Assembly: GCF_031457275.1 (NCBI RefSeq)
Contig: NZ_JAVDWH010000001.1
Span: forward strand, 2,046,001-2,110,000
DNA length: 64,000 nt
Reading direction: 5' to 3'
Source of the DNA: Aeromicrobium panaciterrae
GTDB taxonomy: Bacteria > Actinomycetota > Actinomycetes > Propionibacteriales > Nocardioidaceae
Below the pieces are notes generated by a model. It saw only the letters and a list, made by a program, of their open reading frames with translations. It was not told where the DNA came from and did no database searches. Made by a program: the position numbers and the translations under genes. Shown in pieces: positions 43,403 through 50,849 of the stretch; position 1 is the first letter of the stretch, and every line of letters starts with the position of its first letter.

Positions 43403-44367
43403 GGGAGAACCCTTTCGTTGATGAACAGGCGACGCATGATTGCGCCGCTGAGGTCTGTGCCCAGGAGGGCGTCGGTCTTGTGCATGCCACCGGGGCAGGT
43501 CACGTTGATCTCGATCAGCTGGCCATCGATGACGTCGAGGCCAGCGAGGATGATTCCCGCCTGCCTCAGCGAGGGCGCCAAAGTCGCGACGATCTCTTCG
43601 TCGCGGGCATCCACATCAGCTGGTGCGGACGGCGGCCCGATCCGGAAATCCGTACGCGATGGGCTGCGCATAACCGAGCCGATGATCTCGCCATCAAGCA
43701 CGAAGAGGCGCTTATTGCCCTCCTCGACCGACGGGAGGTAGCGCTGCACGATCACGTGCCGCTGACCGCCCTGTGTGGCCGATTCGATAAGCGACGCGAC
43801 ATTGGGGTCGTCGTGCCGGAGCAGCCATACGTCGATGCCCGCAAATCCGTCGACCGGCTTCACAACTGCAGCACCATGCTCGGCGACGAAGCCGTCTATG
43901 ACTCGCTGACAGGACGCGACAGTGGTGGGCGGGATCAGCTCCGGGAATCGCAGCGCGAACATCTTCTCCTGGATCTGGAGGATCCCGTCTGGACGGTTGG
44001 CAACGAGCACACCAGCAGCCGACGCGACATCGAGCAGGTGCAGCGTGTTCTGGTAACGGCTCCTCACGGGTGGATCGAGGCGCATCAGGGCTACCGAGAC
44101 CTCTTCGGCGACGTCGATGATGCGACGCTCTTCCACGTCGAACCACTCAGGCTCGACTGCCCAACGATGATCGCCATGTCGGCTGCGGGGCCGCATGGTG
44201 ATCCGCGTTGCCCGGCTCACGAGGCGGCCGTCAATGACCGCGAGGTCTTCGGGCTGGCACACCCACACGGACTCGCCCAGCTCCTGGCACGCAGCCATCA
44301 AGCCGATGCTGCTGTCGATCTCCGGATCGAGCCCAGCGAGCGGGTCGGTCACGAACAGGGCGCTCAT
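43390..44367 (-). CDS. gshB: Glutathione synthetase (ATP-grasp)
   Basis: 325 residues. Joins glycine to gamma-glutamylcysteine. ATP-grasp features: LHLLDVASAAGVLVANRPDGILQIQEKMFALRF, HGAAVVKPVDGFAGIDVWLL, VIVQRYLPSVEEGNKRLFVLDG and INVTCPGGMHKTDALLG, very like proteobacterial GshB (the EGNKRL and NVTSPGG blocks). Its ATG overlaps the stop of the upstream ligase gene by 4 bp. Actinobacteria as a rule lack GshB, so this gene is an outlier and a candidate for lateral transfer, although its base composition looks normal. Confidence 0.9.
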   Translation of the reverse strand: MSALFVTDPLAGLDPEIDSSIGLMAACQELGESVWVCQPEDLAVIDGRLVSRATRITMRPRSRHGDHRWAVEPEWFDVEERRIIDVAEEVSVALMRLDPPVRSRYQNTLHLLDVASAAGVLVANRPDGILQIQEKMFALRFPELIPPTTVASCQRVIDGFVAEHGAAVVKPVDGFAGIDVWLLRHDDPNVASLIESATQGGQRHVIVQRYLPSVEEGNKRLFVLDGEIIGSVMRSPSRTDFRIGPPSAPADVDARDEEIVATLAPSLRQAGIILAGLDVIDGQLIEINVTCPGGMHKTDALLGTDLSGAIMRRLFINERVLPCLT

Positions 44368-45335
44368 GCCGCACCCACCCGCGTACGAGCTCCAGCGATC
44401 CTCATCAGCTCGCGTCCGCGGTCCGCGAGCAAGTGCGGTGCATACGCTGCCTCGTGCCAGCGCTCGGCCTGTCGCTCCGGACCAGCGAGCAGAGCCAGCG
44501 CGGCGCGACGTCGGTCGGCGTCGTGCAGAAGGTTCGCCAGCACTGACACAACACGTCCGATGAGATGGTCTGGCTGTACGTCGAGGTAGCGGACCTCAAG
44601 GTAGTGACCACGTGGACGTACAGGCGGGAACAGTGTTGAGAGGTGCTCAGCCTCGGAGGTGAAGCGCGCCGCACCGGCAGCAAAGTCCGCGTACGCCGCA
44701 ACCGGGTCCGTGCCGAGCAGGCGACCATCGAAAGCCGTGCGCGTCGGGTCGACCTCGAGCCAGATCGCGAGCCGGCTGTCCAACTGAGTTGAGGTGGAAA
44801 AGGCAGCCGCGAGGTAAGGACCGGCGAGCTGAGCCAGCCGCCACTGCTCGAGGCCTGCTGCGCCCGATGCCCAGTCCAGGCAAACCTGGGTAGACGCGGT
44901 GAGTCGCATCATCCGACGACCGGCAGGGCCGACCTCGTCGAAGCGGTCCTGCATCGCGAGGTAGCGCGGGCGATCCAACTGGAGCGGTACGGCGTGCACG
45001 CCACGCGGATCGACGGCAACTGCCTCGAGCTCGACACCCACTCGGGTGCAGTCTGCACGAAGGGACGTGAGGTCTCGCCGTACGAGCGCTTCCAGCTCAC
45101 CGGGAGAAGCTGCGGTTGGGAAGCTCAGCTCGACCTGTCCCCCGGGCTCGAACGCGAGATACGGCGCGTACTGAGCGCCCACCGTCGCGGCCGCGACTCG
45201 CTCGATCCGTGGGACAGATCCATCGACAACATCGCGAGAAACGAGCTCATGCTCGACGGCAACCTTGGTCGTCGAGCGACCAACACGGGACGGAAAAAGC
45301 CCTTCGACCTGCGGTGTGTCCATCATGAGAGCCAT
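44364..45335 (-). CDS. Glutamate-cysteine ligase, GCS2/EgtA-like
   Basis: 323 residues. Forms gamma-glutamylcysteine from Glu and Cys. Recognisable segments: TKVAVEHELVSRD, YAPYLAFEPGGQVELSFP, RMMRLTASTQVCLDW and LFPPVRPRGHYLEVRYLDVQP, the order of blocks in GCS2 (plant/actinobacterial) enzymes, including EgtA of ergothioneine synthesis. It is shorter than usual EgtA. Coupled to gshB by a 4-bp overlap, so its likely role is glutathione rather than ergothioneine; no other egt gene is here. ATG with ribosome site aggagg. Confidence 0.85.
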   Translation of the reverse strand: MALMMDTPQVEGLFPSRVGRSTTKVAVEHELVSRDVVDGSVPRIERVAAATVGAQYAPYLAFEPGGQVELSFPTAASPGELEALVRRDLTSLRADCTRVGVELEAVAVDPRGVHAVPLQLDRPRYLAMQDRFDEVGPAGRRMMRLTASTQVCLDWASGAAGLEQWRLAQLAGPYLAAAFSTSTQLDSRLAIWLEVDPTRTAFDGRLLGTDPVAAYADFAAGAARFTSEAEHLSTLFPPVRPRGHYLEVRYLDVQPDHLIGRVVSVLANLLHDADRRRAALALLAGPERQAERWHEAAYAPHLLADRGRELMRIAGARTRVGAA

Positions 45336-45350
45336 GGCTCCTCCTGATAA

Positions 45351-45389
45351 GGTAAGGTTACCTGACGATAATAGGAAGGTGACCTTACC
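45351..45389. promoter_or_regulatory. MarR operator pair between the glutathione operon and its regulator
   Basis: Two palindromes: GGTAAGGTTACC (45351-45362) and GGTGACCTTACC (45378-45389), each a GGT(A/G)A-N2-TTACC unit and inverted copies of one another. A GATAAT -10 for the regulator lies between them (45366-45371), and TATTAT overlaps on the other strand. Site 2 ends at the GTG of marR. Binding would block both divergent promoters. Confidence 0.82.
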
Positions 45390-45863
45390 GTGTCAAGACT
45401 TGAGGGCAGACCGGATCATGAACCGCTGATCGCGGTCGTCGAGCATGCCGCGCGCCGACTGCAGGACGACATGGTCGCCGAGGGCCGATCTCGAGGATTC
45501 CCTGAGCTCCGACTCGCCCACAACGCTCTGTTCAGCACGCTAAGCAAACCCGAAGGTGAGCGCTCTTCAGATCTCGCCGCACGCGCCCGCATCACCAAGC
45601 AGGCGATGGGCGAGGTTATCCGCGAGCTCGTCGACCTCGGAATCCTCGAGATGACACCCGATCCCGAGGACCGCAGAGCCAAGCTCGTGACCTACACGAA
45701 GAAGGGTCGCGAGTTTGCCCGCGGCGGATTCGGGCACATCCTCGACGTCGAGCAGTCGCTCATCGGACTGGTCGGCCAGGAGGCCTTTGACACGGCCATC
45801 GCGGTGCTCGGCCGCATCCCAGAGGCTCTCGCACACATCTCCCCTGCCGAATCACCCGCTTAG
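45390..45863 (+). CDS. MarR family transcriptional regulator
   Basis: 157 residues, GTG start directly after the operator. Winged helix (about 45-110): FSTLSKPEGERSSDLAARARITKQAMGEVIRELVDLGILEMTPDPEDRRAKLVTYT, typical DxRxK wing. It contains no cysteine, so it is not an OhrR-type thiol sensor and must respond to a bound ligand. Divergent from the glutathione operon and separated from it by 54 bp containing two palindromes; probably represses the operon and itself. Confidence 0.92.
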   Translation: MSRLEGRPDHEPLIAVVEHAARRLQDDMVAEGRSRGFPELRLAHNALFSTLSKPEGERSSDLAARARITKQAMGEVIRELVDLGILEMTPDPEDRRAKLVTYTKKGREFARGGFGHILDVEQSLIGLVGQEAFDTAIAVLGRIPEALAHISPAESPA

Positions 45864-46147
45864 GGGCTCCAACCCCACCACTGGGCGCCGATCAACGACA
45901 AGCAGGCCCAGGCGACCAGTCCGACAACTGGGACAACCATCGTCAGCTTGGGCTTTGGCTTGGCCCACTTGGCAACGAGCCACACCTGCGGGATCAAGAA
46001 AGACATGGCCAGCACGATCCCCCAGATCGGCGCATACAAGCCCGTCGAGATCGAGCACCACAAAACCATCAGCAGCCCGACAATCGCGATCCACGGACCA
46101 GACCGCTCGAGGTTGAGTTTCCCCGTGCGGCGACGCTTGCGCGCCAT
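45860..46147 (-). CDS. Small membrane protein
   Basis: 95 residues from the ATG at 46145-46147. Basic N-terminus (MARKRRRTGKLNLERSG), then three hydrophobic helices (PWIAIVGLLMVLWCSIST, WGIVLAMSFLIPQVWLVAKW and LTMVVPVVGLVAWACLSLI). No family recognised. The start overlaps the stop of the upstream 69-residue gene by one base (TGATG). Its 3' end overlaps marR by 4 bp, convergent. Confidence 0.65.
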   Translation of the reverse strand: MARKRRRTGKLNLERSGPWIAIVGLLMVLWCSISTGLYAPIWGIVLAMSFLIPQVWLVAKWAKPKPKLTMVVPVVGLVAWACLSLIGAQWWGWSP

Positions 46148-46356
46148 CACTTGTCGTCTGCCGCCTTGTCAGGTTCTGTGTCGTTCCAGAGCGGGTCTTC
46201 GTCCCACGCCTTCGTACGTTCCGCAGCGATCTCGAGAGCACGCGCGGCCTTCTCGGCCGAGTCGTACGGACCAAGCCGATCGGCGGGCCTGCAACCCTCC
46301 TGCGGCTCCACCTCGCGATGCACCATGCAGAAGTACCACTTCTCGTCATCAGCCAT
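46147..46356 (-). CDS. Small conserved hypothetical protein next to map
   Basis: 69 residues: MADDEKWYFCMVHREVEPQEG then CRPADRLGPYDSAEKAARALEIAAERTKAWDEDP. Soluble, acidic, two cysteines. Short proteins with this WYFC...H.VE.....C...DRLGPY pattern recur beside methionine aminopeptidase in actinobacteria as far as I recall. No function known. Divergent from map (26 bp); coupled to the membrane gene below. Confidence 0.72.
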   Translation of the reverse strand: MADDEKWYFCMVHREVEPQEGCRPADRLGPYDSAEKAARALEIAAERTKAWDEDPLWNDTEPDKAADDK

Positions 46357-46382
46357 GTTTGCGAGGCTACTAAACTCGCCGG

Positions 46383-47234
46383 GTGAACGTACTCATGGCT
46401 GGTCGACTGTCCCCTGAGCGAGCCGTACCCAGCTCCATCGAGCGACCGGAGTACGTCGGCCAGATCGCGCCGCTCCCCTATCGCGGATCTTTCGTACGCG
46501 ACGACGCCACGATCGAAGCCATGCGCATCGCTGGACGCATTGCTGCTCAGGCACTCGACGCTGTGGAGGCAGCCATCGCTCCCGGCGTCACCACGGACGA
46601 GCTCGACGCCGTTGGTCACGAGTTCCTGATCGCGAATGGCGCGTACCCCTCGACACTTGGCTACCGCGGCTACCCGAAGTCGCTGTGCAGCAGCGTGAAC
46701 GAAGTCATCTGCCACGGCATCCCCGACGATCGCCCCCTCGAGGACGGCGACATCGTCAACATCGACATCACCGCATACCTCGGCGAGGTGCACGGCGACA
46801 CCAACAAGACCTACCTCGTAGGAAATGTCGACCAGGAGTCACGTCTGCTGGTCGAGCGCACCGAGGAAGCACTCATGCGTGCGATCCGGGCAGTGAAGCC
46901 AGGCCGCCAGATCAACGTCATCGGCCGCGTGATCGAGACGTACGCAGCCCGGTTCGGCTACGGCGTCGTACGCGAGTTCACCGGACACGGCGTTGGACCG
47001 GCGTTCCACGACGGGCTCGTCATTCCGCACTACGACGACCCGGCCGCCGACACCGTAATTCTGCCGGGCATGACGTTCACCATCGAACCGATGCTGACGC
47101 TCGGCAGCGTCGAATGGGACATGTGGGACGACGGTTGGACCGCGACCACTCAGGACAAGTCACGCACGGCACAGTTCGAGCACACTCTGCTCGTCACCAA
47201 GGACGGCGCGGAGATCCTGACAACTACGGCTTGA
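46383..47234 (+). CDS. map: Methionine aminopeptidase, type I
   Basis: 283 residues, GTG start. Removes the initiator Met from new proteins. The metal site is visible: [24 protein letters not shown] (two Asp), [12 protein letters not shown] (His), TIEPML (Glu) and a late QFEHTLLV (Glu). An N-terminal extension of about 40 residues ([19 protein letters not shown]) is the type Ic-like linker common in actinobacteria. An ATG four codons in is an alternative start. It overlaps the convergent small gene by 11 bp at its 3' end. Confidence 0.96.
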   Translation: MNVLMAGRLSPERAVPSSIERPEYVGQIAPLPYRGSFVRDDATIEAMRIAGRIAAQALDAVEAAIAPGVTTDELDAVGHEFLIANGAYPSTLGYRGYPKSLCSSVNEVICHGIPDDRPLEDGDIVNIDITAYLGEVHGDTNKTYLVGNVDQESRLLVERTEEALMRAIRAVKPGRQINVIGRVIETYAARFGYGVVREFTGHGVGPAFHDGLVIPHYDDPAADTVILPGMTFTIEPMLTLGSVEWDMWDDGWTATTQDKSRTAQFEHTLLVTKDGAEILTTTA

Positions 47235-47406
47235 TGTTCCTGACGATGTACGCGACCACGAGGCCAATCGCGACGCCGAACAGCGCGTCGATCAGGAAGT
47301 GGTCCATGAACAAGCCAATGGTTCCACCGACCAACATGCCGAGGCCTGCGCCGACGGCGTAACTGAATCGGGCTGGCGGCACGTGTTGCTCGTGTTCTTC
47401 GCTCAT
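47224..47406 (-). CDS. Small membrane protein (glycine-zipper-like)
   Basis: 60 residues, one or two hydrophobic helices: [22 protein letters not shown] and [17 protein letters not shown]. Glycine spacing GxGxGxxxGGxxG is like glycine-zipper segments. The 3' end overlaps map on the other strand by 11 bp. Function unknown. Confidence 0.6.
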   Translation of the reverse strand: MSEEHEQHVPPARFSYAVGAGLGMLVGGTIGLFMDHFLIDALFGVAIGLVVAYIVRNIKP

Positions 47407-47437
47407 GACCGGCAGCGTAGCCGGATCTGAGCGTGAA

Positions 47438-48274
47438 TCAGGGGATCCAGTTGAACTCGTCCGGGTTCGGTCCCGTGCGGTGGCCCTTGTCTAGTGCCGA
47501 GATTGCCGCCACCTCGTCCTCGGACAGCTCAAAGTCGAAGATCTCGAAGTTCTCCCTGATCCGCTCGACCGTGACCGACTTGGGGAACACGATGTCGCCG
47601 CGCTGAATCTGCCAGCGAAGAGCCACCTGAGCGGGCGACTTGCCGTGAGCGTTGGCGATAGCCGCGATTTCAGGACTCTCGACGACAAGTCCCTGAGCAA
47701 GTGGCGACCATGCCTCAGTCGCGACACCGTTCTCGGTGTTGGCGGCGCGCGCCTCGTCCTGCGTCAGGAAGGGGTGCACCTCGATCTGATTGACCGCTGG
47801 TACGACCGTTCCCTCCTGGACGACGCGTCGCAGATGCGCCGGCTGGAAGTTGGAGACGCCGATCGCCTTGGCGCGACCAGACGCGTAGATCTCCTCGAGC
47901 GCACCCCACGTCTCGACGAAGTCGACATCGATGTCCGGCAGAGGCCAGTGGATGAGGAACAGGTCGAGGTAGTCGAAGCCCATCTTCTCGAGCGATCGGT
48001 CGAACGCCTTCGACGCGTCGTCGTGGGCGTGATAGCCGTTGTTGAGCTTGCTGGTGATGAACACCTCGCCACGATCGAGTCCAGACTCGGCGACTGCTTC
48101 GCCCACACCCTGCTCGTTGCGATACATCTGCGCGGTATCGATGTGGCGATAGCCAATCTCAAACGCCGCGAGAGTCGCCGCTTTCGTTTCGAACGGCTTC
48201 ACCTGCCAGACACCGAAGCCGAGCTGCGGGATCTCAATTCCGTTGTTGAGCGTGATGTTGGGGACTGAAGTCAT
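47438..48274 (-). CDS. Aldo/keto reductase
   Basis: 278 residues, (beta/alpha)8 NADPH-dependent reductase. Tetrad: Asp and Tyr in HIDTAQMYRNE, Lys in FITSKLNN, His in LFLIHWPLP. Cofactor end: PKSVTVERIRENFEIFDFELSEDE. This is the 2,5-diketo-gluconate-reductase-like group with broad substrates. Two small membrane genes flank it on the same strand (47224 and 48304). Confidence 0.95.
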   Translation of the reverse strand: MTSVPNITLNNGIEIPQLGFGVWQVKPFETKAATLAAFEIGYRHIDTAQMYRNEQGVGEAVAESGLDRGEVFITSKLNNGYHAHDDASKAFDRSLEKMGFDYLDLFLIHWPLPDIDVDFVETWGALEEIYASGRAKAIGVSNFQPAHLRRVVQEGTVVPAVNQIEVHPFLTQDEARAANTENGVATEAWSPLAQGLVVESPEIAAIANAHGKSPAQVALRWQIQRGDIVFPKSVTVERIRENFEIFDFELSEDEVAAISALDKGHRTGPNPDEFNWIP

Positions 48275-48303
48275 GACGCCACGCTACTGACTCCGTTCAA
48301 CGG

Positions 48304-48609
48304 TCAGGCGAGCTGTGTTGCTGCGAAGACCGTCGGCGTGATCGCGATCAAGATCCAGATGGGTGACCAGAGCCCACGCTGCAGGATCGTGCGCACGATC
48401 CCGTACGTGATCAGTGCTAGGACACCCGACATCACCGTGAGCAGGATGGCGTCTCCCTGACGTCCCTGCCCATCGACGATGTGGCCCACAACGGCGAGTC
48501 CGATGATGCCGTGCACAGCGACAGCGAAAAAGCCGATCGCCGCAACTCGACGCTGGACTTTCCTGAGTGCAATCAGCTCGGCTGCGCGGTCGCGGGTTTC
48601 GATGGTCAC
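48304..48609 (-). CDS. Small membrane protein
   Basis: 101 residues, GTG start. A polar N-terminus (ETRDRAAELIALRKVQRRV), then four hydrophobic segments (about 22-46, 55-72 and 78-98). No family recognised. Divergent from the small gene at 48698 with an 88-bp gap; 29 bp upstream of the aldo/keto reductase. Confidence 0.6.
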   Translation of the reverse strand: MTIETRDRAAELIALRKVQRRVAAIGFFAVAVHGIIGLAVVGHIVDGQGRQGDAILLTVMSGVLALITYGIVRTILQRGLWSPIWILIAITPTVFAATQLA

Positions 48610-48697
48610 GAGTCCATTCTCGCAGTTGGCGCTAACTTTCCTGACTCGGGCTCGTTCACCTTGGCAGGGAGTGAACTATCGAAAGAGGGAGCCTTTC

Positions 48698-48928
48698 ATG
48701 CATCGAGTGACACTCACGATGGAGCTCAGCGGCGATGACGCGTACGTTGCGGTCGAGCAAGCGTTGAGCGCCATAGCCAATGTCACGCTCGCCCGCCTGC
48801 CTGAACACCAGATCAGCGTGACAATCGAGACCGACGATCCGGACCTCGTCGACATCGTTCGTGAGATCGCCTGGGAGTACGACCCTGCCGCTGTGCAGCA
48901 GTCGCTGGAGCTCGCCGACGTCTCCTGA
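48698..48928 (+). CDS. Small conserved hypothetical protein
   Basis: 76 residues from the ATG at 48698 (ribosome site agaggga). Two beta-alpha-beta-like segments, RVTLTMELSGDDAYVAVEQAL and HQISVTIETDDPDLVDIVREI, suggest a small ferredoxin-like fold. No cysteine or metal motif. Not recognised. It ends just before the 3' end of RNase P RNA on the other strand. Confidence 0.6.
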   Translation: MHRVTLTMELSGDDAYVAVEQALSAIANVTLARLPEHQISVTIETDDPDLVDIVREIAWEYDPAAVQQSLELADVS

Positions 48929-48937
48929 CGTCTAGGT

Positions 48938-49306
48938 GCGAATGAGCCGGCCTGTAAGCCGGATCCTGTCGTGGGCGACCATCCATCTGGGACGTCCATT
49001 GCTGAACGCCTCGTGCGACCTACCCGCTGACATTGGACGAGCAGCCCGTCAGCGCAGACCCGAAGGTCCTCTTGGTCTTGCTCCCGGTGGGGTTTACCTA
49101 GCCGCCCCGGTCACCCGGAGCGCTGGTGAGCTCTTACCTCACCGTTTCACCCTTACCCGCACCCGAAGGCCGCTGGCGGTTTGATTTCTGTGGCACTGTC
49201 CCGCACGTCGCCGTGGGTGGCTGTTGGCCACCACCGTCGCTCTACGGAGTCCGGACTTTCCTCGACATCGTGAGATGCCGCGGCCGCCCGGCCGACTCAT
49301 TCGCGT
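48938..49306 (-). ncRNA. rnpB: RNase P RNA, bacterial class A
   Basis: On the minus strand the region starts GCGAATGAGTCGGCCGGGCGGCCGCGGC, wraps through the 5' signature GAGGAAAGTCCGGACTCC, the P-loop AGGGTGAAACGGTGAGGTAAGAGCTCACC, GACAGTGCCACAGAAATCAAACCGCC, and AGATGGATGGTCGCC, and closes with GGATCCGGCTTACAGGCCGGCTCATTCGCAC. These are universal class A elements. Ends are placed from the P1 pairing GCGAATGAG... and are good to a few bases. It processes tRNA 5' ends with RnpA (not here). Confidence 0.95.
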
Positions 49307-49340
49307 CTCTCAGTCTACCGTCGCGGGCATGGGCTAGGCT

Positions 49341-49452
49341 GGTCGTACGAAAGGGAGTAGTCCCCAACGGTTGCATCGACATACTGAGCTCACGAAGTTG
49401 TGGGATCCGGTGCTTCAGGCCATCTCCGGATGGCGGACGAGACTTTCGACCA
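49341..49452 (+). promoter_or_regulatory. yybP-ykoY manganese riboswitch aptamer
   Basis: The sequence contains the aptamer hallmarks cgaaagggagtag near its 5' end and ggacgagactttcgacc at its 3' end, with ggtcg (49341-49345) able to pair with cgacc (49447-49451) as P1. The next gene is a Mn/Ca exporter of the TMEM165/GDT1 family, the usual partner. A competing stem and a hairpin over the ribosome site follow (see findings). Confidence 0.85.
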
Positions 49453-49493
49453 GTATTTGTCAATGACAATGCCTGGTCGAAGGCTTGTCATCC

Positions 49494-49525
49494 AAGGCTC
49501 TTCGTCCAGGCGGACGAGGAGCCTT
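49494..49525 (+). promoter_or_regulatory. Ribosome-site hairpin of the manganese riboswitch
   Basis: aaggctc / gagcctt and cgtcc / ggacg pair around an aggc loop. The stem covers GAGGAG at 49516-49521, the likely ribosome site for the GTG at 49530. This looks like a translational expression platform; there is no T tract for termination. Confidence 0.7.
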
Positions 49526-49529
49526 TGCC

Positions 49530-50084
49530 GTGTACGCGGTCCTATTGAGTGCCGGGTTGGTGTTCATCGCCGAGCTTGGCGACAAGAGCCAGCTCATGTC
49601 GATGACCTTTGCGACCCGTTATCGAACCCGGACCGTGATCATCGGAGCCGGCCTCGGCTGCGCCCTCACAACCTTCGTTTCGGCATTCGTCGGGAACACC
49701 ATCGGCGACAACCTTCCCCAACACGCAGTGCGCGTCGCTGCCGGTGTGCTGTTCCTGATCTTCGCCGCGCTGACGCTTCGCAACGTGCCATCTGACGACG
49801 CACCACCAGTCGAGCGAAAGCGCGGGGGTGCCGCCGTGCTGGTGGTCGCCGTCGCGTTCATCCTCGCCGAGCTCGGGGACAAGACCATGCTCGCCACCAT
49901 GACGCTGTCCACGCAGTATCACTGGGTGTTGATCTGGATCGGCAGCCTCATTGGCGAGCTCACCGCGATCGTGCTCGCAGTGTTCGCGGGGCGCGCACTG
50001 CTTCAGATTCTCCCGATCCGTACGGTCCACATCGTGTCCGCTGCCCTGTTCGCCGCCGTCGGCGTCTGGATGCTCATCGGCTAA
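49530..50084 (+). CDS. mntX: TMEM165/GDT1 family manganese/calcium exporter
   Basis: 184 residues from the GTG at 49530 (ribosome site GAGGAG 8 bases upstream). Two repeats with the family signature E-L-G-D-K-[ST]: AELGDKSQL near residue 12 and AELGDKTML near residue 113, each in a hydrophobic hairpin; six transmembrane segments in all. Exports Mn2+ (or Ca2+) in exchange for protons; symbol mntX is used loosely for such exporters, and MneA is another. A yybP-ykoY riboswitch sits in its leader, so high Mn2+ should raise expression. A longer reading from TTG at 49485 would begin inside the riboswitch hairpin and is rejected. Confidence 0.9.
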   Translation: MYAVLLSAGLVFIAELGDKSQLMSMTFATRYRTRTVIIGAGLGCALTTFVSAFVGNTIGDNLPQHAVRVAAGVLFLIFAALTLRNVPSDDAPPVERKRGGAAVLVVAVAFILAELGDKTMLATMTLSTQYHWVLIWIGSLIGELTAIVLAVFAGRALLQILPIRTVHIVSAALFAAVGVWMLIG

Positions 50085-50093
50085 GTTCATCCG

Positions 50094-50849
50094 GTGCTGA
50101 TCCTGCTCCCGCCTTCCGAGGGCAAGACCCGTCCCGCCACCGGTGCGCCGCTCGATCTCGAGTCGCTGTCGTTCCCGACGCTCACGCCCGTACGCGCTCA
50201 GCTCCTCCGCACGTTGATCAAGATGTGCTCGGGCAATCCCAAGCGCGCCATGCAAGCTCTCGGCCTTGGGCCGACCCAGGCCGAGGCGATCGAGATCAAC
50301 GCGGGTCTCGATCAAGAGCCGACGGCGCGCGCAGACGAGATCTACACGGGCGTCCTCTACTCGATGCTCGACCTGCCAACTCTCGACCCCGCGTCGCGTT
50401 CACGCGCCGACGAGTCGTTGGCCATCGCGAGTGCCTTGTTCGGCCTCGTACGACCCAGCGATCACATCCCCGCGTACCGACTGTCCGGTGACGGATCGTT
50501 GCCGCGGCTCGGGACCGTCGCAAGCCGTTGGCGTACGCCGCTCCCCCGCGTCCTACAGGAAGCTGCTGGAGACGGGCTGGTGATCGATCTGCGATCTGGC
50601 ATGTACGCCGCTCTGGGCAAACCGCCGGCTGACCGCACCGTGACGATGCGCGTACTCCACGAACACCAAGGTGTACGCAAGGTCGTCAGCCACTTCAACA
50701 AGGCAACCAAGGGACGGATCGTCCGAGCGATTCTCGAGTCTGGCGCCAATCCTGTCTCGATCGACGAGTTGCAGGACCTGCTGGGCGAGCTCGGTTGGAC
50801 CGTCGAACGTCACGCACAACGCCTCGACGTCGTCGTGGCCGAGATCTAG
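50094..50849 (+). CDS. yaaA: Peroxide stress protein YaaA
   Basis: 251 residues, GTG start 9 bp after the exporter. YaaA-family signatures LILLPPSEGKTRP, IYTGVLYSMLD, GLVRPSDHIPAYRLSGD, LVIDLRSGMYA and VSHFNKATKGRIVR. In E. coli YaaA lowers free iron during peroxide stress and binds DNA. Being co-directional and 9 bp downstream of a Mn exporter suggests a shared metal-stress theme. Convergent with the RNase H/phosphatase gene (4-bp overlap). Confidence 0.95.
   Translation: MLILLPPSEGKTRPATGAPLDLESLSFPTLTPVRAQLLRTLIKMCSGNPKRAMQALGLGPTQAEAIEINAGLDQEPTARADEIYTGVLYSMLDLPTLDPASRSRADESLAIASALFGLVRPSDHIPAYRLSGDGSLPRLGTVASRWRTPLPRVLQEAAGDGLVIDLRSGMYAALGKPPADRTVTMRVLHEHQGVRKVVSHFNKATKGRIVRAILESGANPVSIDELQDLLGELGWTVERHAQRLDVVVAEI

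Noticed and set aside
48938..49306. Protein-coding frames over the RNase P region
   Set aside because: The segment has all class A RNase P RNA signatures on the minus strand.
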